Shown here in pieces: positions 32,809 through 44,640 of a stretch of 64,000 nt of DNA. Within the stretch, counting starts at the first letter, position 1, and each line of letters starts with the position of its first letter. Location of the stretch: assembly GCA_963969395.1 (NCBI GenBank), contig OZ017799.1, forward strand, positions 25,174,501 to 25,238,500, given 5' to 3'. Source of the DNA: Pseudoscleropodium purum (Eukaryota > Streptophyta > Bryopsida > Hypnales > Brachytheciaceae). Below the pieces are notes generated by a model that saw nothing but the letters and a program-made list of their open reading frames with translations, did no database searches and was not told the origin of the DNA. The position numbers and the translations under genes are program-made.

Positions 32809-35800
32809 ATGGCGAAGGAGGCGTTGGTGTTTGGGGCGCTCAGACGCTGCTGGAGCGCTTCGGCCAAATCGGGAACTCGGACTCTGACGACATGCAGGGC
32901 GGTCGTCTTGCCTCGATTCGGAGGGCCCGAGGCAAGCTCTCTTTCATACTGACTTTGCAATTCTCACATGCTGGCTTTGCAATTCTTATGTGAAAGTGTT
33001 TGATTATCTTGCTCTTGGCGTGGGTGGAATGGCAGGTGCTGGAGGTGCGAGATGATGTGGTGCTTCCAGATCTGTGTGCGTCGGAGGTGTTGGTGCGGTC
33101 GCGTGCAGTGGGGGTCAATCCATTGGATATGCGGGTATGTCTCTGTTTTTCTGCAATTTTCGATATTTGAATCTCTTTAGAATGACCTGTGAAATGACAT
33201 TCTAGAATAACCTTCACATTTGGCACACATTGAAAAATGTCGGAGTGAAAAAATTGGGAGCCCGTTTGATAAGATTATTGAGGTTTGAGGGTATTATTAT
33301 CAGGGTGCTGCACATTTCTATGTAAGTATGCTAGTTTGTACTGGGTTTCCTCCAGTATAGGGTGCTTTCCTGCAAGCCCGGACCCCGCAGATTAAGACCT
33401 TAGATCTGGGCTTCAGTTTTTCTCCTTCAAGATTTTCATAAATGAAAACCCTATGGATCTAGAGCTCGTAGGGTTTGGGGAGATTTGCTGAGATTGGCTG
33501 CCAGGTTACGCAGGCCGTCCTGTACTTCTGTGTACTGTCTGGTAACTTTTTTATACAATGAAAGAGCTCTTTTAGGGGTTGCTTTTATATACTTTGGTTT
33601 TATAAGTATAGCAGGATTCTCTGTGCCTCAGATATCTGTACGTCATATAAGACTTTGGTCTCTTTCATACCCTGTAGAATGCAAGGTCTGCACGACCAAT
33701 CCTCTACACTACTACTGTTCTGATTTTTTCCTTGCAATTGCATATTTTATGTACATGCTCATGAACAAGGGCTTAGCTCTATGACAAGTTTCTTGTGTTT
33801 GAATTTGATAGACTAGCATTGGATGCATATTACCTGTTATTGCACGTTTCTGAATTGCCTCTTTTATTATGCAGATGAGGGAAGGGTATGGGCGGTCACT
33901 GTTTGAGCCACTGTTGCCATTAGTTCTGGGCCGGGATGTGAGTGGGGAGGTCACAGCGGTGGGGAGCAGTGTGCAGCATTTCCGTTTAGGGGACCAAGTG
34001 TTTGGGGCACTACATCCAACTGCAACGCGTGGAACGTACAGTGAATACGCCATTCTTGGGGAAGAGCAATTGGCTCCGAAGCCTGAGTCACTCTCTCACA
34101 CGGTACGTTTTGTAGGCAGTTTCGAATAGGTCGTATAAGGACTTTCTTTTTTCCAATTTTCTTTTACTTTTCGTCTAGCACATGCGATGATCCTCACTGC
34201 TTCTGGTGATATAGAGTTTTACACCTCGGAATTCTATTATTTTCACAATATGATCAATTGAATTGGTCAGTTTAGAACCTTGCTCTTTCAGGGGCTAATT
34301 GTTTACATTCAAGATTGTTACAAGAATTGTGCTGCATTGTATCATTGTGTAGGTTGTCGAGTGTGGGCTATTTCTGATTCTCTGATGAACACCCAGGAGG
34401 CTGCTGCTATTCCTTTTGCTTCACTAACTGCTTGGAGAGCTTTGAGGAGCACCGCAAACATTCAAAAAGGGTATAATTTTCCTGCCCAGGAAGATCAGAG
34501 TGAACTTAAAACTTTACGTTTCCGTGTTTTTTTTAGGAGATTAGAAGTGAAAGGAATCTTGCAAATTCGTGTTAATTGTGGCTCCCAGTTATTAATTATA
34601 AATAGGTTAGAAAAGAATGGTTGTGAATCTTACACTTGAATGTATGTTACTCAAACCTTGGCGATGTTACTGCAGGCAGAAAGTCCTGGTTATGGGAGGT
34701 GGAGGAGCTGTCGGCCTTGCTGCGATCTATCTAGCTAAAGCTGCAGGGTGTTATGTTGCCTGCACATGTGGCAAGAGGAGCATGGAGAAAGTTAAGGAAG
34801 CAGGCGCTGAGGAAGCTGTGGACTACACTTGCCTTGTGAGTAACTATTTTGTTCTAGATGGGCAGCAATTTTGCTATGCAAAATGAGAAGGCAATATCTT
34901 CCTCGATGTCTTGAACTTGGCATAAATAGGATTTGGGGTAAAATTTAGACTGTTTTAGGAATTTTATACAGCAAAGGGAATCCTCCCCATTATTCTTGAG
35001 GTCTCTCTATGGTCCCAGTGATAGGGAGACCTCTTTATGATCACTGTGGGTATATGGAGACTTCCCCATGAATCATGGGAATGCTTCTTCTTATGATACT
35101 ATCTAATTAGTTCCTAAAACAATCTAGGTTTAATCAAAACTCTTAATTGTATTCTTCTCTTTGGAAGTAGTAGGTTTGTGTTTAACTTTGGGGTATTGCA
35201 GTTTATTTTCACAATTTTGCATTTCTGGAGGATCTTGTGCAAGGCAGTAAGCATTTGAATCTATCTCGTATGTAGGTGGTCATTTCCTAATTGTGGGTTT
35301 TAATTTTGCTGATTTTAGAGTTTGAAGGACCAATTTCGAGAGAAGTTTGATGTCGTCCTGGACACAATTGGTGTTCCAGAGACTGAGGCTTCTGGAATCA
35401 GTCTTCTGCGACGGGGTGGACAGTATTTGACGCTGCAGGTATGCCTTTGTCATTCTCATAGTTGGAGTCCAGAGTTCTAAGGGAAACAGATAGTCATTTG
35501 TTTTTCTGCTGCAATGATACAATTCTCAAACGAGCTGCTCTGTTTTTGCAGTGCCCTAGAGTGATTGTGCTGTCAAGTTTTATTTCGTTAGGTTGCAGTT
35601 TGTATCAACAGACAGCAGCGCTAATTGCAGTGAGATTTTGAAGTATGTCCTGGGCAGTAGATGAATCTTTCGTCAATTTTTTTCTAAGAGAAAGTGGGGA
35701 TCGGTGTCTACTACGAGTTTGTAAAATAACATTTTTACTTTCGCATTCATGCAGGGAGAAACAGTAGCTTACACAGATAAGTATGGTCTCATAGCAGGAG

Positions 35801-36452
35801 GTGCTGCTGCAGCTGCTGCGTTGATTCAGAAGCAGATGAAGTACAGACAATCACATGGAGTTGGTTTGTTCTTAACTTCCTCTTGAAAAGCGTTAAGAGT
35901 TCATGGAGCATTTAAGAAAACAATGATATCATTCTGGGAATTTTTTTAATGACGTCTACTCATAAGTTTCTTGTTATTGCCACCCCTTTTTTCGGAACTA
36001 AGGTAGAGGATACTAGTTCTATAACCATTTTAATCTATACAAGAGTGATTTTTCGTAGATATTTGGAGAGATATTTGGGTACAAAAGCCAAATCTGTTGG
36101 GATCAAATTTTATCAATTTGTATGAATTGTTATGCAATTAGGAAGTGTAAGGTTGTAGACATCCTGCACTTGTTTTTTTCCCGATTCTAAATCTTCTAGA
36201 GTTCCAATTATCAACCCTCGTGCTAATGCTGATGAGGATTTGGGTTGATTATGCACAGAGTATTGGTGGCCAATTATGCGAACTGATGCTGAAGGCTTGG
36301 AGGAGATATGCAGACTGGCATCGAATGGGCGGCTTAAAATACCTGTAGGCCAGACTTTCCCATTAGAGATGGTTGCAGATGCGCATCGAGCAAGGGATGG
36401 CAAGAGCGCTGGCGGAAAAGTTCTAGAAATTGACCAAAAGGCCAGTTTCTAA
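32809..36452 (+). CDS. RTN4IP1-like zinc-independent MDR oxidoreductase (quinone-reductase type), mitochondrial
   Basis: Eight exons join in frame to 368 aa: 32809-32931, 33036-33134, 33875-34102, 34397-34470, 34676-34835, 35319-35438, 35755-35863, 36259-36452. The N-terminus (MAKEALVFGALRRCW...) is basic and amphipathic like a mitochondrial presequence. The GroES-like domain follows (CRAVVLPRFGGPE, VGVNPLDMRMREGYGRS, LGRDVSGEVTAVGSSV, GTYSEYA) and then a Rossmann fold with the nucleotide loop VMGGGGAVGLAAI near residues 180-190. Zinc ligands of classical alcohol dehydrogenases are absent. It matches plant At3g15090-type proteins, homologues of human RTN4IP1/OPA10, an NADPH oxidoreductase of the mitochondrial matrix linked to coenzyme Q synthesis. 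Start 32809 is preferred because total length then equals plant homologues; ATG 32725 in frame is the alternative. Intron 1 has a GC donor (GAG|GCAAGC); all others are GT-AG. Confidence 0.92.
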
Positions 36453-36913
36453 TACACTATTCCAATGTGAACTTCATCAGAATATTTGAACTGTTCATTG
36501 CTGAAATCAAAGAATGATTGCTGTGATGACTAGTCTACCAAGTGCCTGAATTGTTTCGTTGCTTCCGAAATTCAAGCAGTCTTTTCTTTCACTGCGCATG
36601 GTGTTTGAATTACGCTGCTTTGTCCTATTAGTGCGTGCTAATTCACGAATGTCACTCTATTTGTAAACTAATTAGTGTAGGTTGATATAATAATGTATTG
36701 TACCAATTTTCATAAAAATAAAATTTTGTAGTGACTAATTTGTAGGCAACATTAGTTTTAATTATTTGTAGGACGAATCAAAGTAATTGTATAGAGCTTG
36801 GAAGTGGGAAATATATTTTTTTCTTTTTGTTGGTTAATGATAACCAATTCAAAGAGAAGGTCAACACTTGTTTGAAACACGAAGGAGAATATAATGAAGT
36901 GTCTATTGGAAAT
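36453..36913. other. 3' flank of the RTN4IP1-like gene
   Basis: Contains the presumed 3' UTR; an A-rich AATAAA-type word lies near 36717. Nothing else recognised. Confidence 0.35.
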
Positions 36914-37190
36914 GGATCAACTATCTAAGCCTTGGTTACTAATATAACAAAGTAACCATTAACCTTTAGGTCTAGTAATCTATATCTTTAAGGGATTTTT
37001 TTGAGGGATTTTGGATCAACTATCTAAGCCTTGATTACTCGTACAATAAAGTAATCATTAACTTTAGGTTTCTTGATCTATATCTTTAAGAGTGTTTTTT
37101 TAGAGTTTTTGGATCAACTATCTAAGCCTTGATTACTAGTACATTAAAATATACATCAACCATTCTTATGATCTATATCTATTTTGACAT
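36914..37190 (+). repeat. Tandem repeat, ~98-bp unit, almost three copies
   Basis: GGATCAACTATCTAAGCCTTG starts each unit, at 36914, 37013 and 37111. Later parts of the unit (GATCTATATCTTTAAG) also recur in register. Non-coding. Confidence 0.8.
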
Positions 37191-38607
37191 TCTAAAAATG
37201 TGTATAGAATAGAAAAGAATTGGAATTTTTTTTGGATAATTAATATTCAATTCTTATACAATATCAATCAAGCAAACCAAATGTTAGTTCAAAAAAAAAA
37301 ATTCTATTTTTGGTGAATTTTTAGAATTTATTTTCATAGTTTTACATAATATTATACTGAATACAATTGGTGATGAATTTTTTACTCCAAATCTTGTCCT
37401 ATTCTATTGCACATTATCAAAATTGGGTCTCCAAATTCAATTCTAAACATCTTCAAATGAGCACTTATATTAAAAAAATTTGTTTTCTACTATATACCTT
37501 TTTCAATTGGAACACATGCGTACCCTATAGACCTTGAAGGATTAAATTGCAATTGTTCTATATAATTATGTACATAAGTCCATATACATAGGCATCCTAC
37601 ATCTTTAACTACATACAAAAGAATCTCAAAAAATTGTATTACATCTACCAATTTGCTAAAAAATACAAATATATTGAATTCTCAATTGTCTCCTGTATCA
37701 ATGAATCTTTCCAACTACTTAGGTGCCACACAAGCTCTCTTTTATCACTTATTTGACTTAGACATCATGTTATTCCACTTAAGTACTCATATCATTACAA
37801 TTACAATTAAAACCACTTGAAAGAAGATTTAGCACTATTTTTTTGTAATTTTTACATGAATATATCATCATTCCAAGTCAAAACATTTTAGACTAAGATA
37901 TGCACACTCATTATGAATCCAATACCCAATTGCATCCCTATCTATATTGGTTGAACATTTCAACAACTAAAATGTTGGATAAATGTAGGTAGGGACACTA
38001 TTGGGTATTGGGTCCATTATAGGTGTGCCCACCCCACACAGGTTGAGATGCAGAACACGTTCTCATTGAGTTCCCAAGAGGGAACTTCGTCTCTCTCCTT
38101 TCGACTGCTCCTCGTACCTCCACCCATCTTGACGAATTCGACTTTCATGGTTTTGTAGTTGTGTAATCTAGCCCGCCATGGTACGAACACTAATATTCCT
38201 TCACTTTCGGGTCTGAGCCACTCAGTCCTCCATGAGTAGCACTACATCTGTGACTCTTTTCATTCTCACCCAACATTCGATTTTAGGGTTTAGGGTTTAA
38301 TGAAGATAAGGCATGAAGGTATCACTTGGAGATTAGGGGGATTCACTCGAGCTCCTCTGTGACAATTCCTTCACCGGATTTTGTAGTCTAGGAGATGTTG
38401 CAGAAAAATTGCGAACCATTTCTTAGTTTGATGTAATTCGACACAATGGAATTGTGAGGGAATTCTTAGTCGGTGTAGTAGCATGGCATTAATTTGTGTC
38501 CTCGCGGCAGCTTGTTTGAAAGCTATGAAGACTGGGCCAACAGACTGGACATTACATTGGATCTAATTGCCAATTTTTGATCCAATTTGAGAGGACGGTG
38601 AGGAGCT
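37191..38607. other. Intergenic DNA and presumed promoter/leader of the NYN gene
   Basis: AT-rich to about 38.0 kb, then more balanced toward the start codon at 38608, as expected for promoter and 5' UTR. Two TTTAGGG units near 38283-38299 are too few to be telomeric. No separate gene recognised. Confidence 0.45.
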
Positions 38608-40925
38608 ATGGCAAATCTTTGCAATGCTAATAGTCTTGTCAGTTGTGCAAGAAGTCTTGCGTCTGTGAAGGACGAGATTGGGTTTAGGCGAAACCAAATT
38701 GGTTTTCTAACTAAGAATCTGAGAAAATCAGGTAGGGATTCTGAGTTAGGTAATGTAATTAGGACGAGATTGTTGTTAACGCGGCCTCTAGATGTAGACA
38801 AGGAATTCGTCTTGGCTAAAAGTGTAGTTTCCAATAGGAATTTCGCTGTCTGTGGTGTGTACGAATCTTCTGGCGGTGTCCAGGAAAGTGAGGAAAGCAC
38901 AGATTCAACCGAACCGGAAGAAGTAGAGGAGAAGAGGCGAACGGTGGGGGTGTTCTGGGACTTAGACAACAAGCCGCCGAAGGGGGTTCAACCTTACAAA
39001 GCCGCCCTCAGCCTGCGAGACCTCGCGAACGAGTTCGGCTTGGTGGTGGACATGGTCGCATATGCTAACCACCACGCGTTCTCGTACGTCCCGCAATGGA
39101 TCCGCGACGAGCGGCAGGAGCGAAAACGGTTGAACATTTTGGAAGAGCAGGGTGCTGTGAAGCCCGATGAGCCCTATCGGTGCCAATACTGCGGGCGCAA
39201 GTGCCAGACCTACTTGAAGCTGAAGAAGCATTTCAAGCAGCTGCACGAGCGAGAGCGCAACAAGCGAGTGGGCCACTTGAATCGGTTGAAGGGAAAGAAG
39301 CGGCAGCGGTACAAGGAGAAACTGGCGGTGAAAGAGGAGAAGTACCAGGCCATCTCTTCGCAGCTCCTCGTGCCGCGACTGGGATATGGCCTTGCGCCCG
39401 AGCTCAAGCGCGCGGGGGTTTATGTGCGAACGGTGGAGGACCGGCCTCAAGCTGCTGATGAAGCGCTCATGAAGCACATGACTGTCTACATCAACAGGTA
39501 ATCTCTCTTCGTCACAGTCTCGTATACAATCTCTCTTTTTGACTGGATATAATATGCTCGAGGAGCTGCTTGAAACATTTTGAATCATAACATCCACAGG
39601 TAATTCTAGGCTTCACAGTCTCGTAGACACGCAACTGGCTGGACATAACATGCTTGGAGAGCTACGTAAACATCCTTGGACTTAAAGAACAGTGAGCTAA
39701 GAAATGGAATCCAGATTCCTTTTGTGCACAATCTTGAGTTCATGTTATGTTTGCGAAGGCGGGTGTGGATTATGTTAGAATTAGATATTTTCTCTCATGC
39801 AGTCCTTGATTGACATGTTTGCATTTGGATAATGATAGTAATGATAGTGATTATAGGGTGTGTTAGAGATCCGCACTTCTTCCACTTTTAGCTCTTTCTT
39901 GACAGAAGCATAAGGTAACCTAAATGTGACAGTTTAAGCCTTGTGAGTAATTTGGGTTGAAATTATTTTGATATGAAACACTAGAAAACTGAAAACAGAG
40001 TTGGCAATTGACATCAGACGATTTTGATTCAAATTGTGCAAGTTATTCGTAGTCGAACTGTGTGGACCGTCTATTCCTGGGTACATTGTCAATGGACAAA
40101 AAATGAGCAATAGAAGCTCACGTATTAGTACTATTTGAGCAAAGCTATTCATTAAACGAAATAAACACTTAGCTCAAAATTTCGATTCTTCGTGCATGAC
40201 CAGAGTCGTCATAAACTGGCACATTGCGTAGTGTTGAGAGTATCCAAACTCGACATAGTATCTCATAAAATGCAACCCAATATTGTCATTTGTGAAATCT
40301 AAATGTGAATTTTCACTGCAAAGGATGATTCTGAATCCCTTCACTGTTACGCATCCGTCGAACATAGCTGTCACAATTAGGGTGGTGTGCAAATAAAGGT
40401 GCTGTCACTCATGATGCATTTTGTGTATGCAGGGGACTTGAAACCCTAATCCTTGTGTCAGACGACTCTGACTTCATCAACATCCTGAGGCTGGCGAGCA
40501 TGCGGAACTTGCAAACGATTGTAATAGGGGACACAATGACACTGAGCAGGTATGCGGACCTTTCGTTCTCCTGGGACGAAGTGGCATCAGGCAGAGCTCA
40601 ATTTGCAGCTGCGGAAGCGCATGAGGAGTGGATCAACAAAAGGGAGCTGATTCGAGAGCTGGAGGATGATTCAGATCTGGACCCTGAGCGGAGTGATTCA
40701 CAGTTCGTGACGTTGCGGCCGAATTCGAGTGTCTCAGCGTTTTCTGAGCAGGAATCCTTTGACTCGGACAGCGAGGACGACGAGGCAGATGGATCGTGGG
40801 AGAGAGATGAAGATGATAGTGAAGATGACTACGATAGTGAAGACGATGAGGAGGAGTCTGCATTTGAGGACTTCTCTCCTTGGAGTAGACGAGCAGCAGC
40901 AGGCAAATCCAACAAGGTTTACTAG
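38608..40925 (+). CDS. NYN-domain (PIN-like RNase) protein with an inserted C2H2 zinc finger
   Basis: Two exons, 38608-39497 and 40433-40925, join across AG|G to 460 aa with GT-AG ends. Residues 1-110 are a variable, basic then acidic leader that may be an organelle transit peptide. The NYN fold starts at RRTVGVFWDLDNKPP (about 111-125, acidic pair D118/D120) and ends after GLETLILVSDDSDFINILRL (about 298-317), where D307, D308 and D310 are further candidate metal ligands. Between the strands lies a C2H2 finger with C192, C195, H208 and H213, then a Lys/Arg-rich helix. The tail (about 370-440) is Asp/Glu/Ser-rich. Plant homologues exist (At5g52010-like group). NYN domains are predicted ribonucleases of the PIN/FLAP fold; substrate unknown here. 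I chose the ATG that precedes the leader because no in-frame ATG upstream is supported. Confidence 0.9.
39486..39690 (+). repeat. Tandem duplication spanning the 5' splice site of the NYN-gene intron
   Basis: The donor region ACAGGTAATCTCTCTTCGTC at 39494 is repeated as ACAGGTAATTCTAGGCTTC at about 39597, and the following TCACAGTCTCGTA, CTGGATATAATATGCT-like and GAGCT phrases recur about 100 bp apart. The second copy carries an alternative GT donor in the same sequence context. Confidence 0.65.
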
Positions 40926-41910
40926 AAACTAGATGTTTGTTGCTCGTTTTTTCGTCAACAGAACTTAATCCAAAGATTAGTGGTTACTTATGTCGCATGC
41001 ATTCCATCTTGTTTGTTGCCTATGTCCATCGGTTGCTCAGTGCAGATATTCAATTATTCATCGGAGGATTGGAAACGAGCTTGCCCCACTCTGTTTGTCA
41101 GCTTGTCACCAGCAGACTCAATTCGATTTGAAGTACAGAAGTTGCTTGCTTTGTTGGCACTGAACCGCATAGCGGTAGAGACCTTCCTTCAAATGTGCAA
41201 TGAGCGTGAAGTTTGAGAGGTTGCTACTTGAAACGCAAGTCAGTGCTACTGTGTGCTGAATTGTATTGGATGTAGGCTTGGGATTGAGACTACCGTGACG
41301 GAGCTTGTTTAGAATTAGGGGATATTTGCGTGGTCCTATCTGCTCACAATTGTCTTGTGGACCATAAATTTGCTATTTTGCCTACTGACCGAGTGCGGTT
41401 TAGCCCAAGAATGCCTACATACAGCAGTGCGGGTTTAGGGTAGAAAAGTTGTCAATGCTTGAGACAAGATTGAACCCCATCCAAAGGTATGCACGTATGG
41501 TTGCTGGTCTTCCACTCCACATTCCATTAACACACCAAATCGAAAACTACTTCAGTCAATCTACTATCATATAGTCCATAAATGGAGCTTAACATTTTAG
41601 TTGTTAGATGTCCAAATCAATATTTTCTTGAACTTGCTTTATGTGATTTTCTCCCTTGTCCACCATCAGTCTTCCAAGTTTATCTCTTTCAAATATAATA
41701 AAGCACTAAAGCCACCATATACTGTGCGTGAATTATTCTGCTGGCTTACAATAATTATGGATTTAGGGTACAAATTATTGTGGTGACAAATAAAGAATTT
41801 GTCTATTTCAAACCGTTTGGCAGTGCAAAATGTGTATGTTTTATAAAATGGGGGGGGGGGGGAATGGCCAATATTACAATGCTTTAACTTTGCAAGAGTG
41901 ACATAAAGTG
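40926..41910. other. 3' flank of the NYN gene; intergenic
   Basis: The first few hundred bases are balanced in composition and may be 3' UTR. Short ORFs show no domain. A run of 13 G lies at 41850-41862. Confidence 0.4.
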
Positions 41911-41914
41911 TTAA

Positions 41915-43526
41915 CCCTTGAACGCCCAAATTGTGTTTTTTGGCAACATAGAAATTTTGGGCAGCTCATCATGAATAGAGTTTTTTTGTTTTCTTTTCTA
42001 AAATTTTAACACATGTGCCCGAGGAGTAGCTTTGAGGTCCAACAATTTTCATAACTTTTGACTACATGGTTAAGGAATAATTGTATAATATGTATTTTTC
42101 TATGTTCAACGGGCAACCTGGGCAACAAAAAAAACTTCTTTAAAAATTATTTTTTTAAGAAATTAAAATTTGAAAATGGTTCTCTAGATTTATACATACT
42201 TGGAAAGCTTTGAATCATTTTATTTTGATCAATGAGTCAAAAGTTATGAGGAATTTTAGTTTGTCGGAGTTTGAAGGTTGTTTTTGAATTTCTACTCTAA
42301 AACAAACTTTGAAGTCCTTTCTTGAACTCAATTTTCAATATTTTTGAAAATAAATAAAAATACTAGGTAAAGATTTTTTATTACAACATTACAACCATTG
42401 GGATTGGCATTTTCCAATTCCATAAATAAATTGTTAACAATTTAGTATTTTGAATCATTCTCTACTCCTTTCTACTTACTATTTTTTTCCTATATGTCAT
42501 ATGATTCCAAATGATTTGAAATTTTTCAAGCATGTAGCCAACTTGACTTGAAGAATGAATCCAAAGAGGAACCATTATTTTAGACATTTTTTCATATAAA
42601 TGTGACCTTTTGAGGTGCAGTTGCCCGAATTTTTATAGGGCCAAAAAAAGAAAATTTATCACTTCAAATGCTAATATCTTGCAATCTACATGCTTGGAGG
42701 AGTTAGTGTGTTATAAAGATAAGGATATACGTGTGAACAACCATTATTTTATAGGGGGGTATTACTTTTTATTTATTTTTATTTCATATGCTATCATTAT
42801 GTAATTTTCTACTTTGGATTAATAGAAAAGGGGCTTGCATTACTCATAATTCCAAATTAATATGAATAAATGATATGGTAATTAAGATTTTTAAGAAAAA
42901 TCTACTACAATTTTTTTTCCTATATCAGATTGCGAACACATACATAAAATCAAATAATATAGGTTAAAGTGAATTTGATTTCAAAAAGAAAGCCCGGACC
43001 TTAAACCGCCAATTTTCAAAATAAAATGACAATCACCTAAAGCTAGCCAATGTCTACTATAGAAATTAGTGAGGTTGATAAAATTATAGAACACTTTGAG
43101 TATGCCACTCACAAGGCAACAACATTTAATACTTTTGGCCAAAAAAATAAATAAATAGGGGGGTATTCTAGGTCTAATTTTTTTTAATTGAACCTAATTT
43201 TCTATTCCCTATAGTAGTTTGAAGACATGTCATGGTATTTTAGTACCCTATAGTATAAAAAGAACAAATTATAATATTTATCTCAAATATTTTTTAGGCA
43301 CCCTATCATTTGTTTGCATGTAGTTTTCTACTCCTACCACTCACTACCCCCTAGCCTACACAGTGGAAATTTTTGAAATTTTTTCCACATATTTTCAAAC
43401 AAGCTTACTACAAGATCCTACAATTACATGTGTCAAAAAATATTTTTTTCTAAAATTTGATACTTGTACTACAAATGGCAGTTTTGGAGCAGTTTTGGTG
43501 AAAACATAATCAAAATCATTTAGGGA
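41915..43526 (-). mobile_element. TTAA-flanked element, family F2, copy f (inverted, interrupted)
   Basis: TTAA at 41911-41914 followed by CCCTTGAACGCCC, and TTTAGGGA before TTAA at 43527-43530. It is the inverted counterpart of 21934-22881 over its whole length, except for a 665-bp insertion at 42691-43355. Without the insertion and its duplication it is about 942 bp, matching the 948 bp of the intact copy. Confidence 0.7.
42691..43355. mobile_element. 665-bp insertion with imperfect terminal inverted repeats
   Basis: The uninterrupted F2 copy reads GCAATCTACAC(T/A)GTGG; here CTACA (42686-42690) is repeated as CTACA (43356-43360) around the insert, a 5-bp target duplication. The ends are imperfect inverted repeats: GCTTGGAGGAGTTAGTG against GCTAGGGGGTAGTGAGTG. 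No ORF of note. A small non-autonomous DNA transposon is likely; superfamily not assigned. Confidence 0.55.
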
Positions 43527-43530
43527 TTAA

Positions 43531-44640
43531 TAGAGACTTTGCATGATGATATATAAGATTTATAAAAAGAAACAATATTAAAAAGGTTAAAAAAATTCAA
43601 AAGACACAAGAAGCAACCTTTCAAATGATAGCAAAGGTTGTATGTTTTGAAAAGGTAAAATATTTAGAGTTGAATTAGTTTTTATATAATAGATAGACTA
43701 ATAAACATACTCATTTTTTAATAATGATATAGAGTAATGTACCACTACCTTCATTTTAAATTTGAGACAAATAAAAAAAAATCTGAAATGATCATATTAT
43801 TTATAAATGATATCAAACTTTATTTTAAAACTTTAATTACTTATCAAATCATTTAGGAACAAATAACTTTTTATTGTATTTATGTAAGTATAAAGTCTCA
43901 TATAATTCTTTTTTTCAATTTGATTATTACAAAATATATGTGAATTTTTAGTTTAAAAAAATAAATAATTAAATTAAATTAAATTAAATTAAATTAAAAA
44001 ATTATATATATACATATATATATATATATATTAGTATCTTTTACTTTCATATTTAACCTTAAATTAATATTTGAAGTTAGTTTTGCAATGAATATGAGAA
44101 TTTATATGTCCCAACCCCCAAATGATAAAAACAAAAACATTTAAAAATTTGATAAATAAATAAATAAAATATGGAACATCAAGCTCATTGACCATCGTCA
44201 ATGATGTCTTTAGTTCCCACCCAATTACCTCCTCAAATAAACAAACAACTATTTCCTTTCCATTCAACAATGGAAGCATGCTTAATTATAGAAGAGCATG
44301 ATAAGAGTGTACTTAATTGGATGAAGAATCCAATAAAATGTAAAGTGGTTGACGTAAACCCTTGTGCTTGCTGAGAATTTATGAGCACTTGGGGTGCCAC
44401 TACATTTGAGGTTTCAGAATTTGGGCTACTACTCTAGTACTCTTCAATTTTAGCAAGCACTCAAGACGGGGCCATATGCTATTGTAAGTTGAGATTTTCT
44501 ATATCTTAAAAACAAAACCTAAGATACTAGTATAGGGATTCTTAGTGGAAAAAGGTCAAAAAGGCTATCATTATAGGGGTTTAGGATCACTTTTAAAGTA
44601 GATTTGGTTTACAAACACATTTTCTTGTTTATTCACTCTT
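43531..44640. other. Very AT-rich DNA with microsatellites
   Basis: Contains an (AAATT)n run followed by an (AT)n run at about 43968-44030. No gene recognised. Confidence 0.5.

Noticed and set aside
38283..38300. Telomere-like TTTAGGG units
   Set aside because: Only two adjacent units; such words are common in plant promoters and do not indicate a telomere.
38962..39597. Long minus-strand ORF opposite the NYN exon
   Set aside because: Shadow of the GC-rich plus-strand exon; no domain, while the plus strand shows NYN and C2H2 motifs.
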